Source: Leishmania mexicana MHOM/GT/2001/U1103 (Eukaryota; Euglenozoa; Kinetoplastea; Trypanosomatida; Trypanosomatidae). Taken from it: a stretch of 64,000 bases of DNA. Location: contig NC_018319.1 of NCBI RefSeq assembly GCF_000234665.1, positions 434,001 to 498,000 of the forward strand, written 5' to 3'. Of this stretch, positions 49,549 through 59,592 are shown one piece after another (position 1 is the first letter of the stretch; the number at the start of each line of letters is the position of its first letter). Position numbers and translations under genes: made by a program. The notes below the pieces were generated by a model. The model was not told the origin of the DNA. It saw nothing but the letters and a program-made list of their open reading frames with translations, and searched no databases.

Positions 49549-51885
49549 CGCGGTGGCTAATCAATGACGAAGGGACGGCGAAAAGGGGGTCAGCTCGGTA
49601 TGGCGGAGGGGGAGCAAGTGCCGCGGCAACGTACGCGAACCCACACGGACGGAACCACGGCAAGCGGGCGTGGGGAGACAACAGGAATACAAGAAGGTGA
49701 GCGCGTACACACGGGCACGCACTGCAGCGAGGGAGCGAGGTGCGGAGAAGTGTCAGCTGTATGCGTGAGCGCGTGCGTTCACCCAGAAATATATATATGC
49801 TATATAGAGTCGTGGAGACCGAGATCGAGAGGTAGACGAGTACGATACGCCGGCCGGCAGAGCGTGTATTTCCCTCTCTCGATATACACACGTATGTGCG
49901 TGGTGCGTGGTGTCTGGTGTCTGGGATATTCGTAAAGAAACGAAAGAGAGTGGGGGCGGGGGCGGGGGCGTAACGGCCCCGGCGTGTGTGTGTGTGTGTA
50001 TGAGCTCGCCAATCTGTGTGACCGCGTACGTGACTGGGCGAGGAGAAAGGGTAGGAAGGGGTGCGCGCGCGGCAGTGACAACGACTGTGGTTGTGCAGGG
50101 GTTGCGAGGGAGGCGAGAGGGAAAGACTGGGGAGTGGTCTGGAGTGTGGTGGTGATGGAGACTGCTGAGCGTTGCGTGTGAGCTTGAGCGTGTGTGTGTG
50201 TGTGTGTGTGACACTCGTGAGATGTGTAATCCTGCAACGTGCTCATGATCCCCATGAGAGAGAGGGAGGGGAGAGAGGAGGTATCACCAAGTAGCTAGAC
50301 GTGAACCAGCTGTGGCCGTCGGAGGCTCGTGGCCCGTCTACAAGAGTCCACTGATCCTCTACATGTGCATGTCTGTATCTATGCGCTTGGGGATGGGGGG
50401 AGGGGGGCTACTCGGGTGTGCTGAGGAGAGCGACACAGGGCTACACAAAGCACCGCAGCACCCCACTTCCCCAGCCCCATCAGCGGCAACCCCCTCCAAC
50501 ACCCCATCAACCGTCCACACATACACATCCTCTTCCTCCACGTTTCTTGTCTCGCCCCCAGCCACTACATCTTCAGTCAAAGCCTGACATGAAAGATGTG
50601 ATAGAGGAGGGCATGGGGACCCGCAGAGGCGAACGGTGCGTGCGTGCGCGCCTGTGTGTGTGTCGGCATGGGCGACTTTCATTGCAGGGACTTCAAGTGA
50701 TGCAGTTCGATGCGGTTGACTGGACGCGCGGACACACTAAGCAACGGTGTGAGAGGAGGTGGTCACCAGAGGTCAGCGACCGAGACACGTTTGCGCTCTC
50801 TGCTGCGGCATGTCTACCTCTGTCCTATGCAGCATGAGGTCGAGCCCAACTCTTGCACCGGCCCTGTCACGGGCCCCCTATCGCCTGGTGCGAAGCAGCT
50901 GCAGAGACACACACGCGACAGCAATGCCTCAGCTCGGGCGTCTGAGGGCACAGCGCGTCAGCCTCAAACCCTACCCGCCACCCACCCGCCTCGCAGGCCA
51001 CCTCACAGCCGCTCACATTGTGCCGGTCACCACACGGTGCAATCCCATCGCGATGGCACAGGGCCTCCCCCCCCACAGAGCAGCAGGACAGTGTGAGAGG
51101 GCCGGGGGTGGGATGCATTCGAGTCACGCCGACACTCTCTGCCCATCACATGAGTCGTGCATGTGCGCTGTCGCAGGTCGCTCCGGCGCAACGCCATCCG
51201 GCACCTGACCGCCGACGTCAGCAGCGGCATCCTGCTCTGACCTCCCTACGCTGTAGGTGCTTGACCCTGTTACCAGGAGAAGCGGCTCCGCATTGGCAAG
51301 GGATACAGGAGGGGAGAAGGGGGGGGTGCACTGCTGGGCTTCCTTCCCCGAGACAGAGTTGGGGTGTACAGATGACCCTTGGGGATGCCACACACGGAGA
51401 GCGAGCGCGCCACAGAGACGCAGCGAGGGTCGACAGGTGGGGGAGGGTGATTAAGGCGAAACACACCGTAAGCATGATAAATCGATGGGGACAAGAACAG
51501 CGACAGGAAACACCGGCGGCACCAACCACAGCTGCAGGAGTGGAGGGTCACGGCGCTCGCGCTGAGCGATCCGCCGGCTTCATTTTTCCGGTGCTCCTTC
51601 AGACGTCACCCCACCACCCTTTTACCAGCAGCAAAGTATACACCGACACGCCGTTAGACACGGCACACGATTGAGCCAAGTGGCAAGAGAGCGAATGCGG
51701 AGACACACACACACACACGGACAACCGAGCACGACCTCATCCACGCAGACACGGTGACTGCCCGCGGAGGACACCAAGGAAAAGCAGAGGTAGAGAGGTC
51801 GTGGTGGCGGAGGCTGCCGTTCATCCGCTGAACGGCTCCGTCCCCCTCCCCCTCTCGTGCGCCAGAAAAAAAAGTCCCCGGCGCC
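49549..51885. other. Spacer between the CorA-like and USP genes
   Basis: GT runs occur at about 49983-50000 and 50190-50211, and an AT-rich TATATA patch at 49788-49805. The part at about 50830-51430 is repeat-poor and complex and may be a retroposon remnant. No gene was seen. Confidence 0.6.
50830..51430. mobile_element. Candidate SIDER2-like degenerate retroposon in a 3' UTR
   Basis: This is about 600 bp of complex sequence without microsatellites in the 3' region of the CorA-like gene. Size and position fit the short, extinct SIDER2 elements known in Leishmania 3' UTRs, which can promote mRNA decay. Phrases such as TGCTCTGACCTCCCTACGCT and CCTCGCAGGCCACCTCACAG look familiar from such elements, but this is recollection and no alignment was possible. 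No open frame or clear target-site duplication was found. Confidence 0.35.
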
Positions 51886-54333
51886 TCAGTGCTCGCGCAC
51901 AAAGAGGACATGCATGGCGATGACCAGGATGATGCACAGGGCCCAAAAGAAGGCGTAGCCGTAGTCCCACGTCAGCTCCGGGAAGTTCTTCTGGAAGTTC
52001 ATGCCATACACGCCAGCCAGGAACGTCACCGGTGTAAAGAGCATCGTCACACGGGTCAGCACGGCCATCAGCTCAGTGGTGCGGAAGCTCTGCAGGGAGA
52101 TGTGCAGGTTCAGCAGCGTCTTGGCGTCATCCCGCACCTCCAGGGCGCGGTCGCTAATCTCAATGCAGGACGCGCACATCTGCCCCTCCATCTCACGCGA
52201 GCACAGCCGCAGCTTCGTGAACGCCTTGGCCAGAACCGCCTGGGTGACGTTGATCATCCGGTGCTGCACGTTCGTACGACGGTGCAGGTGGTGCAGGAAG
52301 TTGTTCATCTCCCCCTTGTTCATTGGCGAGCGGTCCTGCTCGTCCAGCAGTCGGCGCAAAAACGGCGACCGCGAGCTGCCGGCGAAGTGGTGCAGAATTC
52401 GCTTATCTATGTAGTGGCAGGAGACATCCGGCGTCGTCACGGCCCGCTTCTCCACGAACAGCTTCGCTTCGCATTTTTCAAGGAGCGCCGTGTGCACGTC
52501 GAGGCTGAGGTGGTACGTGTAGATGGCGTCATCGATGATCTTGAGAAGGAACTCCTGGAAGGACACGTTGCTGTTCTCGATGACCCGCTTCCACTGTGAG
52601 CGCAGGTTTGCCATGCTGTGCGTGTCGACGCGGTGCAGGGTGATGACGATGTGCTGCTTCAGGTCCACAACGATAATCCACCGATTCGTCAGCTCCATCA
52701 CGCTGTCGTCGGAGATGGCGATCTTTTCGGTCGCCACACGCAGGTTGAGCAGGTACTGGCCAGCGTGGTTGGGCGACTCGCACACCTGCGGCAGCACCAG
52801 CGTGTGCTCGCGATCGACGAGGAACGAATCGCATAACTTGAAGCGGTTGGTTAGGTAGCGCAGTGTCGCGTTGTACTGTTGCCGGCTGGTGTCTCTGCCC
52901 GTCACGTCCACCCAATACCAGTTGAAGCTCTGCTCAAAGTACGAGGACTTGGCTCTGCGGGAAGTGGAGGAAGAGGTGTGCGTCGTCGTCATCTCCTCCC
53001 AGGCGCGGCGCTCCTCCAGCGTCATCTCTGCCAGCTGGAAGACCTGCGACTCTCGGGTCGGCAGCGCCATCATGACTGGCTCGTCGGGGCTGGGCTTGGT
53101 GACGGAGGTACGCGGCTTGGCTGGGATGACCTGAGACTGTCCCTTGTGAACGAAGATCGGGTCACGGAGCTGGGAGGCGTGTAACTCGACGTCGCGGAAG
53201 TGATTGCCAGAGCCGCCGCGGCTGTTGAAGTATTGAATGCACACGACATCCTCCTTGTTGAGTACCGCGTGAATGTGCGGTGCCGGGCCGCCGGCGCGAG
53301 CTCCATCGTCCCGGTGCAAGAAGGCGCCATACTTGGCCTTGCCGCGGCTGACTGTCGGTGCAGTCGCGAAGCCCATAGCGCTGCCGCTGGGGGAAGCGAG
53401 GGTGGCGTCTTTGGTGCCTGGTGCAAGGGCTAGCATTGACGGCGGTACCGCTGCGCCACTGGCTACGTGGCTTGTGAGAGGGTCTTCAGAAGGAATCACC
53501 TGGTAGCCGTGCCGCCCGTGCGCGCCGGCGCAATACTCCTCTGACCCCCCTCTCTCACGGCTGCCAAATCCCACGACAGCGCCCCCCCTGGTCACCAGCG
53601 GGGAGCGCACGAGCCGCGGCGCGTCGTTGTATGCGACGCGCTCATGGTGGCCGAGCAAGCCCTCCTCGATGGGATCGTTGAGGGTGCGCCACACGTTGGA
53701 GCGCGGCACAATAATAAAGCGATTACTGGACGACGACGACGATGACGACGATGACGACGACGAGGACGAGGAACGGCTGGGGCGGTGGCTGGCACTCCTG
53801 GTGTCAACACCGGTGGTGGCGCGCGAGCGGGCATCGCGGGACGGCCGCGTGCGAGTTGATGTAGAGGTCGAGCGCGAGCTCTTGCGCGAACGGCGACTAC
53901 GGCGACGGTGGCGGCGCCCGCGCGACCGCTTTGACTTGCTCTTGTACGTGGACGCCGAGGACGCACCCGAGTCCAGGATCTGCTGCTTCGCCTGAGCAAA
54001 CTCCTCCCTTGTGAGTCCGCCATTCTGATGCAGCTCGTGCAAACCTTTGATCGACTCTACAATCTCGAGCGGCCGCAGCGCGTGGGAATGCGCATTGCCC
54101 ACGCGAGCCTCAGTGGAGGCGGGGGGCAACACGACGTTGGCGAGGTCCTGCACACGTGGCGGTAGTGGCACATGGCTGGACCCCAGCTCGCTCGCCGCGC
54201 TAGGGCGCTCGAAGGAGGGTGGGGTGAGGAAGGCGGAGGTGCCAAGGTTCGTCAGCCGATCCGGCGACGTCATGGTAACGTCCTCTGCCGGTAACGACGC
54301 CGGCGTCCCGGTTTTCGAGGCGTTGGACGACAT
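51886..54333 (-). CDS. CorA-type (2-TM-GxN) divalent cation transporter with SR-rich N-terminus
   Basis: This is an 815-residue membrane protein. The CorA signature YGMNF (GMN at 777-779) ends the first of two C-terminal membrane helices (about 755-776), and the second (about 788-811) is followed by a four-residue tail, the standard CorA/Mrs2/Alr1 layout. Such proteins form pentameric Mg2+ (or related cation) channels. The cytosolic part before it is helical. The N-terminal 350 residues are disordered and hold an Arg/Ser block at about 130-165 and a Ser run at about 187-202 (repeats of GAC and GAT on the plus strand at 53729-53773). The ATG at 54333-54331 was used; the frame opens 28 codons earlier at a GTG. 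The membrane location (plasma, organelle) is not evident. Confidence 0.88.
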   Translation of the reverse strand: MSSNASKTGTPASLPAEDVTMTSPDRLTNLGTSAFLTPPSFERPSAASELGSSHVPLPPRVQDLANVVLPPASTEARVGNAHSHALRPLEIVESIKGLHELHQNGGLTREEFAQAKQQILDSGASSASTYKSKSKRSRGRRHRRRSRRSRKSSRSTSTSTRTRPSRDARSRATTGVDTRSASHRPSRSSSSSSSSSSSSSSSSNRFIIVPRSNVWRTLNDPIEEGLLGHHERVAYNDAPRLVRSPLVTRGGAVVGFGSRERGGSEEYCAGAHGRHGYQVIPSEDPLTSHVASGAAVPPSMLALAPGTKDATLASPSGSAMGFATAPTVSRGKAKYGAFLHRDDGARAGGPAPHIHAVLNKEDVVCIQYFNSRGGSGNHFRDVELHASQLRDPIFVHKGQSQVIPAKPRTSVTKPSPDEPVMMALPTRESQVFQLAEMTLEERRAWEEMTTTHTSSSTSRRAKSSYFEQSFNWYWVDVTGRDTSRQQYNATLRYLTNRFKLCDSFLVDREHTLVLPQVCESPNHAGQYLLNLRVATEKIAISDDSVMELTNRWIIVVDLKQHIVITLHRVDTHSMANLRSQWKRVIENSNVSFQEFLLKIIDDAIYTYHLSLDVHTALLEKCEAKLFVEKRAVTTPDVSCHYIDKRILHHFAGSSRSPFLRRLLDEQDRSPMNKGEMNNFLHHLHRRTNVQHRMINVTQAVLAKAFTKLRLCSREMEGQMCASCIEISDRALEVRDDAKTLLNLHISLQSFRTTELMAVLTRVTMLFTPVTFLAGVYGMNFQKNFPELTWDYGYAFFWALCIILVIAMHVLFVREH

Positions 54334-55233
54334 GAGGCTGCGCCCCGGGGTGTGCTGATTCACACAAGGACCCTCTCGTTCTTCTCGTGAGAGCAGCCAC
54401 AGCAGCGGTGTGTGCACGTACGCCGCGCGGCGGAGTCACCCAGGCTTTCCTGGATTATGAAGGACGCGCAGACCTCCTGCCAGTGTCGGCGAGTAGTAAA
54501 TAGAGGCGAGGCCACGAGGAAGACCGTCAGCACCACGTCGTTTGCAAAGCGGAGCGCCGCTTGAGGTCGGTGTGTTATATGTGTGTGGGATGTGCTTGCA
54601 GTGCGCTTGCGGCAAATGCTGTTTTGGAGTGGAGTGGGGGAGGGTGTGTGTGGCGTGAGATGGGCGTGAATGCGAAGACGACTGCACATCTGGCCAGATG
54701 GAGCCGCGTGTGCGTGTGCGCTCAAAACTTATGCAGGCACACAGCCAGCCAAGCGCACGCTGCGCTACATGAAGTCGCGACGACACGGATGGGCACACCT
54801 TGACGCGCGTCCTCGGGGGCGCGAGCACGGGTGCATTGCGCGTAGCTACCGTCGCCCGCATTTCGCCTCTTGCAGGCAAGAGGGAGACGAAAAAGGGACA
54901 AGAGGACGGGTGTGCGGTAGTGCCCAAGTGTGTGCACACACACGCACGCATCGACACAACTGCTTGATGCGACGGTTGAACTCCGTGGTGTCTTCACTTC
55001 GATTACTTGTAAAGCTGCGAGCTGCCACACACACACACGCACACGCATTGAAGCTCATCGCTCTCGGCGCAGCCGCGCGCGCGTGTGTGCCTTCAATGCG
55101 GCTGCGAGACGGAATGCCGAGGGAGACAGCTGCAGCACGAGTTACAAAAGAGGAAAATAGAGCTCAACGGGCAGACTTTGCACACCTTACGTTCCCCGCC
55201 AACACCACAATACATCGACTCAGATCCGCACCA
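54334..55233. other. Spacer between the eIF4G and CorA-like genes
   Basis: This is UTR sequence with only short CA-rich patches (54936-54950, 55026-55045). No gene was seen. Confidence 0.6.
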
Positions 55234-58200
55234 TTACTCAGCCTTGCCACCGCCACCGCCAGTGCCTCGACGCGAGTCCTCGCGCAAAATGCCGCCAGCA
55301 TTACCACCGCCACCGCCCCCCCGATGAAGTGCGGTGCCGTTGCCGCGGCTACCACCACCACCGCCACGGCCACGGTCAAAGTGGCCGCTGCCTCGCCCGG
55401 CGCGCGAGCCGCCGTGCTGACGGTCGTAGCGACCCCCACCGCCGTGGCGGCTACCGTCGTGACTACTAGCGTAGTTGGATGACGTCGACAACGACCCTGT
55501 GGGCTGCTGCTGCTGTTGTGTTGGTTCGCCGCCCTTGCTGCCCCCTGGCCTGGGGTGCCGCTCATTTCCGCCCTCTGCTTGGCTGCGCCGTCGGTTCTTG
55601 TAGGAGTTGCGGTACAGCCGCTTGCTGTTGTCCTCGCCGCCGCGTGCCGTCTGGAAGGAGCCGTTGCTCTGGTTGCTCCGCCGCGGTGACAGCTGCCGCT
55701 GCGAGTGGCGGCTGCTGGTGTGCCCGCTGTCTGCATCGCGGCGCGGTGGGTGGCTGTCGCGGGGGCGGAACTCGCCGAAGCTGCTGGCGTTGGAACTCTG
55801 CAACCCATCCACAGACCCCGTTCCCCCACCTACGCCGCCACCGTTGTTGCCGTTGCCGTTGCTATTTGTAGCCACTGCGCCGTTGACGGAGCGCATAGAA
55901 ATGCTGCCGCTGAGCAGGACGTCATCGGTGCCGCGGCGATCCATAATACGCGGGTAGTCGGCGCTCGGCGGCGCAGCAAGCGCGCGGCCGCCCTCTTGGG
56001 TTGGTTTCTCGATGGCACCGTCGCACTCCGCCTCGTAAAATCGATCGGCTCGCTCCATCGTCTCGTCTGACAAGATGTGCATGCACACAAACTTTCGCAG
56101 CACTCGCGCTGCGGCCGACATCGTCATGGGGCGAGGCGTGTAGCGGAGAATCTCGTACACCTCCGTCACGATGGCCATCTCGCGCTCCGCGCGTGTCACG
56201 CCGTCGACGGTGATTTGAAGGAGGTCCATGTTGTCCTCCACGAGCGCGTCACCGTTGGAGCACAGTTCTGCGATGAGAAGCGCGCTAAGCACCTCCGCAG
56301 CAAGCGTCGAGTCGCGGCTCGTCGTCCGCGGCGACGTGCGCAGCTGCTCGAAGATGACCTCGCGGGACGGCGAGCCGGTGCGGAAGGCGTGGTAGAACCG
56401 CAACTCCAGCGACTGCTGTCGCACGTCGCTGAAGTCGACGATGCTATCGAGCAGCGCCTGCGCCTCGCTGGGGCCGCCGGGCATAACGAGACTGTGCAGC
56501 ACAAGCAGCGGTCGGTACCGCACAAAGCTCTGCGCCTCCGTCGACGCCTGCCACGGCAGCTTCTCCGGGGCGACGAGCACATGTGTCATGTATTTGCCTA
56601 CTTCGACGAGGTAGCTGCGCACGGCCGGTGGGGCGTTGTACACGAGCAGCTCGAGGCCCTCGTTCAACAGCTCCTCGTCGTAGACGACACGCGCGTGGTC
56701 GGACAAGACGAGCTGTGCCCAGAACTGGAAGACGTGGAGGTCCTCATAGAGCTTACCTTCGATGGCACGCTGCAGGGCCTCCATGGCGACCTCGTGCAGC
56801 TGCTCGCGACACATCGCCACCGTCTCCGCAACCTCCTCGCTCGCCGCATTCGTGTGCGCCGTCAGCTGCTCTACGCAGGCGACGAGCACGGCGCCAGTCT
56901 GCTTGCGTGTCTTCTCTTCCTTGACAACGGAGAGGCACCGGTCCATCCACGCACCGAGGGCCGGCAGCACATTGCCGTACGTGTCGAAGAGCTGCACGGC
57001 CACCTCGTCGGCGCTGCATTGGCCACTGGAGAAGACCGCCATCAGCTTCGCGATCGCCTCAGGACGCACGTGCTGAAGAGTTGACCGCGACGTTAGCGTG
57101 GCGATGGGGCGTGTGATGGCGCCAGTAACAGGAGACTCGGTGGTCGCCATGCCGTTAATTGAGACGGCGGAGTCACTAAGACTCACGCTGCCCACTTGCT
57201 TGCTGCGTGGCGCTGGCAGAGGCTGCCCGCCCACCATCGTGGAACTCATCGACAGCTGCCCGCTCGCGTCTGCCGCAGTGACCGCTGATAGCGCCGCTGC
57301 AGCCGACAGCGGAGCGGGGGAGACGGCGGAGAACACCCCCTGCTCAGAGACGTCGCAGGGCGGCGGCGACTGCGTCGGCGAGATGTGCGACAGTTGAGGC
57401 GTAACGAAAGCCGCCACACTCGGCGCACTACTCATCATCGGCGAGGCCGGCTCCTTGGGTAGCATGGCACGGAGGTCATCGACCGTAGACATGAGCACGA
57501 AGCGGCAACGACTGATGGAGTAGTGCTTGACCCAGTACTCAAGCTGGCTCAGCAGCTGCGGCAGCATCCGGCGCCCCTCTGCGGACTGTACGAAGTAGCG
57601 CTCCTTGGCGGTCTTGACGACGGTGATGATCTCGTCCACCTGCGACTCCGTCGGTGTGTACGACGGCGGCACGGCAAACTCCCCAAACTCGGAGCCGAGA
57701 CAGCAGATGCGGAAGATGACGGAGATAACAGAAGCGGCGACGATATCGCGCAGGAACAGCTCGCACACGAATCGGACGTTGCCACACATGCGGTCGCGAC
57801 GCTCCTTTTCCGTCTCGCCGCCGATCGCCTGAGCGCCTTCGATGGCGGACGTCAGCGGGGAGGACGTGTCGTCCACCGCCGTCGCCATCGCCGTCGGACT
57901 GGACGCGTCCGTCTCCTCAGCTCGGATGCTCTGCAGAAACTCGGCCTGGCAGCGCTTCAGCAATGCCATCCGCAGACGGTACTCAAGACTCTGTGTCTTG
58001 TCACCGACGATGTGCTGTCCTTGCGGCACTTTGCAGAGGGCCGCGATGAGGTCAGCGTAGCTGTGGCTGAAGTGCTGCTCCCGCACCGCCTTGGTGAAGA
58101 AGGCGTCCACGATTTTCGTCATCTGCTCCGTGTTTGCCTCGGGGATGGGTAGGCGCAGCAGCTCGTTCTTGACCTCGCGAAACTTGACCGGGTCGGTGGT

Positions 58201-59592
58201 CACCTTGTTCAGCACCGCCACCACCATGTGGTGGATCATCTTCTTCTCCACTTCGCCGAACAGACCCCGGCGGCGCAGCGATCCCTGCGCGAGCGAGATG
58301 GGTGCCTCCTGGCGACCTTCCCACACGTCACCGAGCGCCTCCAGCGCATTCGACTTCTTCACTGCGACGCTGGTGCCGATGCGCAGGGCAGTAGGGGAGC
58401 CGAACCCGCCGCCGTCCCGGCTGGGCAGGTCTGCCAGCGCGCCGATCCCAGTCTTCGAGCTGCCGACGGAGCTGAGACTTAGACTACCCTTCTTCCCCTT
58501 CTTCGCGGCAGTTCCTATGGCACTCGGTGTCGGGCTCGTGCCACCCATCCGCAGCGGCGCGGACTTGGCTGCTCGCTCGTTGAACTCGTGCACGAAGCGC
58601 TGCACCCCGGGCGGGACGTGTGCCGTTTCATGGCGGTACTCCGCCATCCACGCGGCGATCTGAGCTGCATCAAAGGCCACGATATCACACGTGGTGCGCA
58701 GCTGCGGCGGCTCCGCTGGCGACTCGTCCTCCGGCGCAGCACTCGGCTCCGCCGCCGCCGCAGTCACCTCATCCTTGCCGTGGTCTTGCGGCACCGCGGC
58801 GGTCTCCCGCTCTTCCGCGCCTACCCTCTCGGCGGCGTCGGACGACCTCTGTGCTTCCTCAGCGGTCTCAGATCCTTCCTCCTGCTCTGCTGCAGCCTCC
58901 TCGGGGACAGTCTTCGCGTCGGCCCTGCCTGCTACTTCACCAGCAGCAGCATCATCCTTTGTGGCGGTGTCCTTCTCCGCCTCGTCGGCGGTGGCGACTA
59001 CGGCGCTACATGACGGTGCCTCATCGGCAACGTAGTCGAGCGAGGCATCCGTTCTACCTCCCTCCTCTTCCTTTGCCATGCTTTCCGCCTCGTCGGCTGC
59101 TGTGGGCGCTGCAGTGTCGTCCGGTGCGTTCGCCCCTATCTGCGCTGTCGCCGCGTTCTCAGTCTCCGCTGGAGCAACAGCCACAGCCGCAGCCGAGTCC
59201 TCTTCGAGAGGTTTGTTGGCGGCTTCCTGCTCGGCCGGTGCCACCGTCACAGCCTCTTCCTTCGCTGCCTGTTTCTCTGCTGCTTCCAGGGAGCGCGACT
59301 GGACAACCTCGGTGACTGCTGCGGTGGCCGCGTCTTCTGCTCGTGCGTCGGCGAGTGGGCCGGCAGCGGCGACCTCCGCCTCTTCGATAGTGGGCGCTGA
59401 ACTGGCGTACGGCAAGGCCTGCATGCCGTCTGCGTACTTGGTGAGGCGCTGTCGAGGACTGAACAGGATGTCGTTGAGGGTGGACGGAAAGGCGTAGAAA
59501 GAGCTCGGGGTGCTGCGTGATCCCTCCAGATTCCCCGGCACCGAGCTACACCGCCGCGCTGGCGACCGCACACCACGACCGGAGTGCTCCAT
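55234..59592 (-). CDS. EIF4G2: eIF4G-like translation initiation scaffold with MIF4G domain
   Basis: This is a 1452-residue protein. Residues 1-320 are Ala/Glu-rich and acidic. A MIF4G HEAT-repeat domain spans about 444-635 (starts LFGEVEKKMIHHMVVAVLNK; ends around FRICCLGSEF), the part of eIF4G that binds eIF4A. A Ser-rich linker follows, then a long helical region (about 840-1200) and an RGG-rich tail (about 1340-1445) suited to RNA binding. Leishmania has several eIF4G paralogues; from memory one, called EIF4G2, lies on chromosome 15 next to an actin-like gene, as here, so the symbol rests on synteny. No eIF4E-binding YxxxxLphi motif was found with certainty, so other MIF4G proteins remain possible. 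Confidence 0.82.
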   Translation of the reverse strand: MEHSGRGVRSPARRCSSVPGNLEGSRSTPSSFYAFPSTLNDILFSPRQRLTKYADGMQALPYASSAPTIEEAEVAAAGPLADARAEDAATAAVTEVVQSRSLEAAEKQAAKEEAVTVAPAEQEAANKPLEEDSAAAVAVAPAETENAATAQIGANAPDDTAAPTAADEAESMAKEEEGGRTDASLDYVADEAPSCSAVVATADEAEKDTATKDDAAAGEVAGRADAKTVPEEAAAEQEEGSETAEEAQRSSDAAERVGAEERETAAVPQDHGKDEVTAAAAEPSAAPEDESPAEPPQLRTTCDIVAFDAAQIAAWMAEYRHETAHVPPGVQRFVHEFNERAAKSAPLRMGGTSPTPSAIGTAAKKGKKGSLSLSSVGSSKTGIGALADLPSRDGGGFGSPTALRIGTSVAVKKSNALEALGDVWEGRQEAPISLAQGSLRRRGLFGEVEKKMIHHMVVAVLNKVTTDPVKFREVKNELLRLPIPEANTEQMTKIVDAFFTKAVREQHFSHSYADLIAALCKVPQGQHIVGDKTQSLEYRLRMALLKRCQAEFLQSIRAEETDASSPTAMATAVDDTSSPLTSAIEGAQAIGGETEKERRDRMCGNVRFVCELFLRDIVAASVISVIFRICCLGSEFGEFAVPPSYTPTESQVDEIITVVKTAKERYFVQSAEGRRMLPQLLSQLEYWVKHYSISRCRFVLMSTVDDLRAMLPKEPASPMMSSAPSVAAFVTPQLSHISPTQSPPPCDVSEQGVFSAVSPAPLSAAAALSAVTAADASGQLSMSSTMVGGQPLPAPRSKQVGSVSLSDSAVSINGMATTESPVTGAITRPIATLTSRSTLQHVRPEAIAKLMAVFSSGQCSADEVAVQLFDTYGNVLPALGAWMDRCLSVVKEEKTRKQTGAVLVACVEQLTAHTNAASEEVAETVAMCREQLHEVAMEALQRAIEGKLYEDLHVFQFWAQLVLSDHARVVYDEELLNEGLELLVYNAPPAVRSYLVEVGKYMTHVLVAPEKLPWQASTEAQSFVRYRPLLVLHSLVMPGGPSEAQALLDSIVDFSDVRQQSLELRFYHAFRTGSPSREVIFEQLRTSPRTTSRDSTLAAEVLSALLIAELCSNGDALVEDNMDLLQITVDGVTRAEREMAIVTEVYEILRYTPRPMTMSAAARVLRKFVCMHILSDETMERADRFYEAECDGAIEKPTQEGGRALAAPPSADYPRIMDRRGTDDVLLSGSISMRSVNGAVATNSNGNGNNGGGVGGGTGSVDGLQSSNASSFGEFRPRDSHPPRRDADSGHTSSRHSQRQLSPRRSNQSNGSFQTARGGEDNSKRLYRNSYKNRRRSQAEGGNERHPRPGGSKGGEPTQQQQQPTGSLSTSSNYASSHDGSRHGGGGRYDRQHGGSRAGRGSGHFDRGRGGGGGSRGNGTALHRGGGGGGNAGGILREDSRRGTGGGGGKAE

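Noticed and set aside
51886..54417. GTG start for the CorA-like protein
   Set aside because: This is not a credible eukaryotic start; the ATG at 54333 is used.
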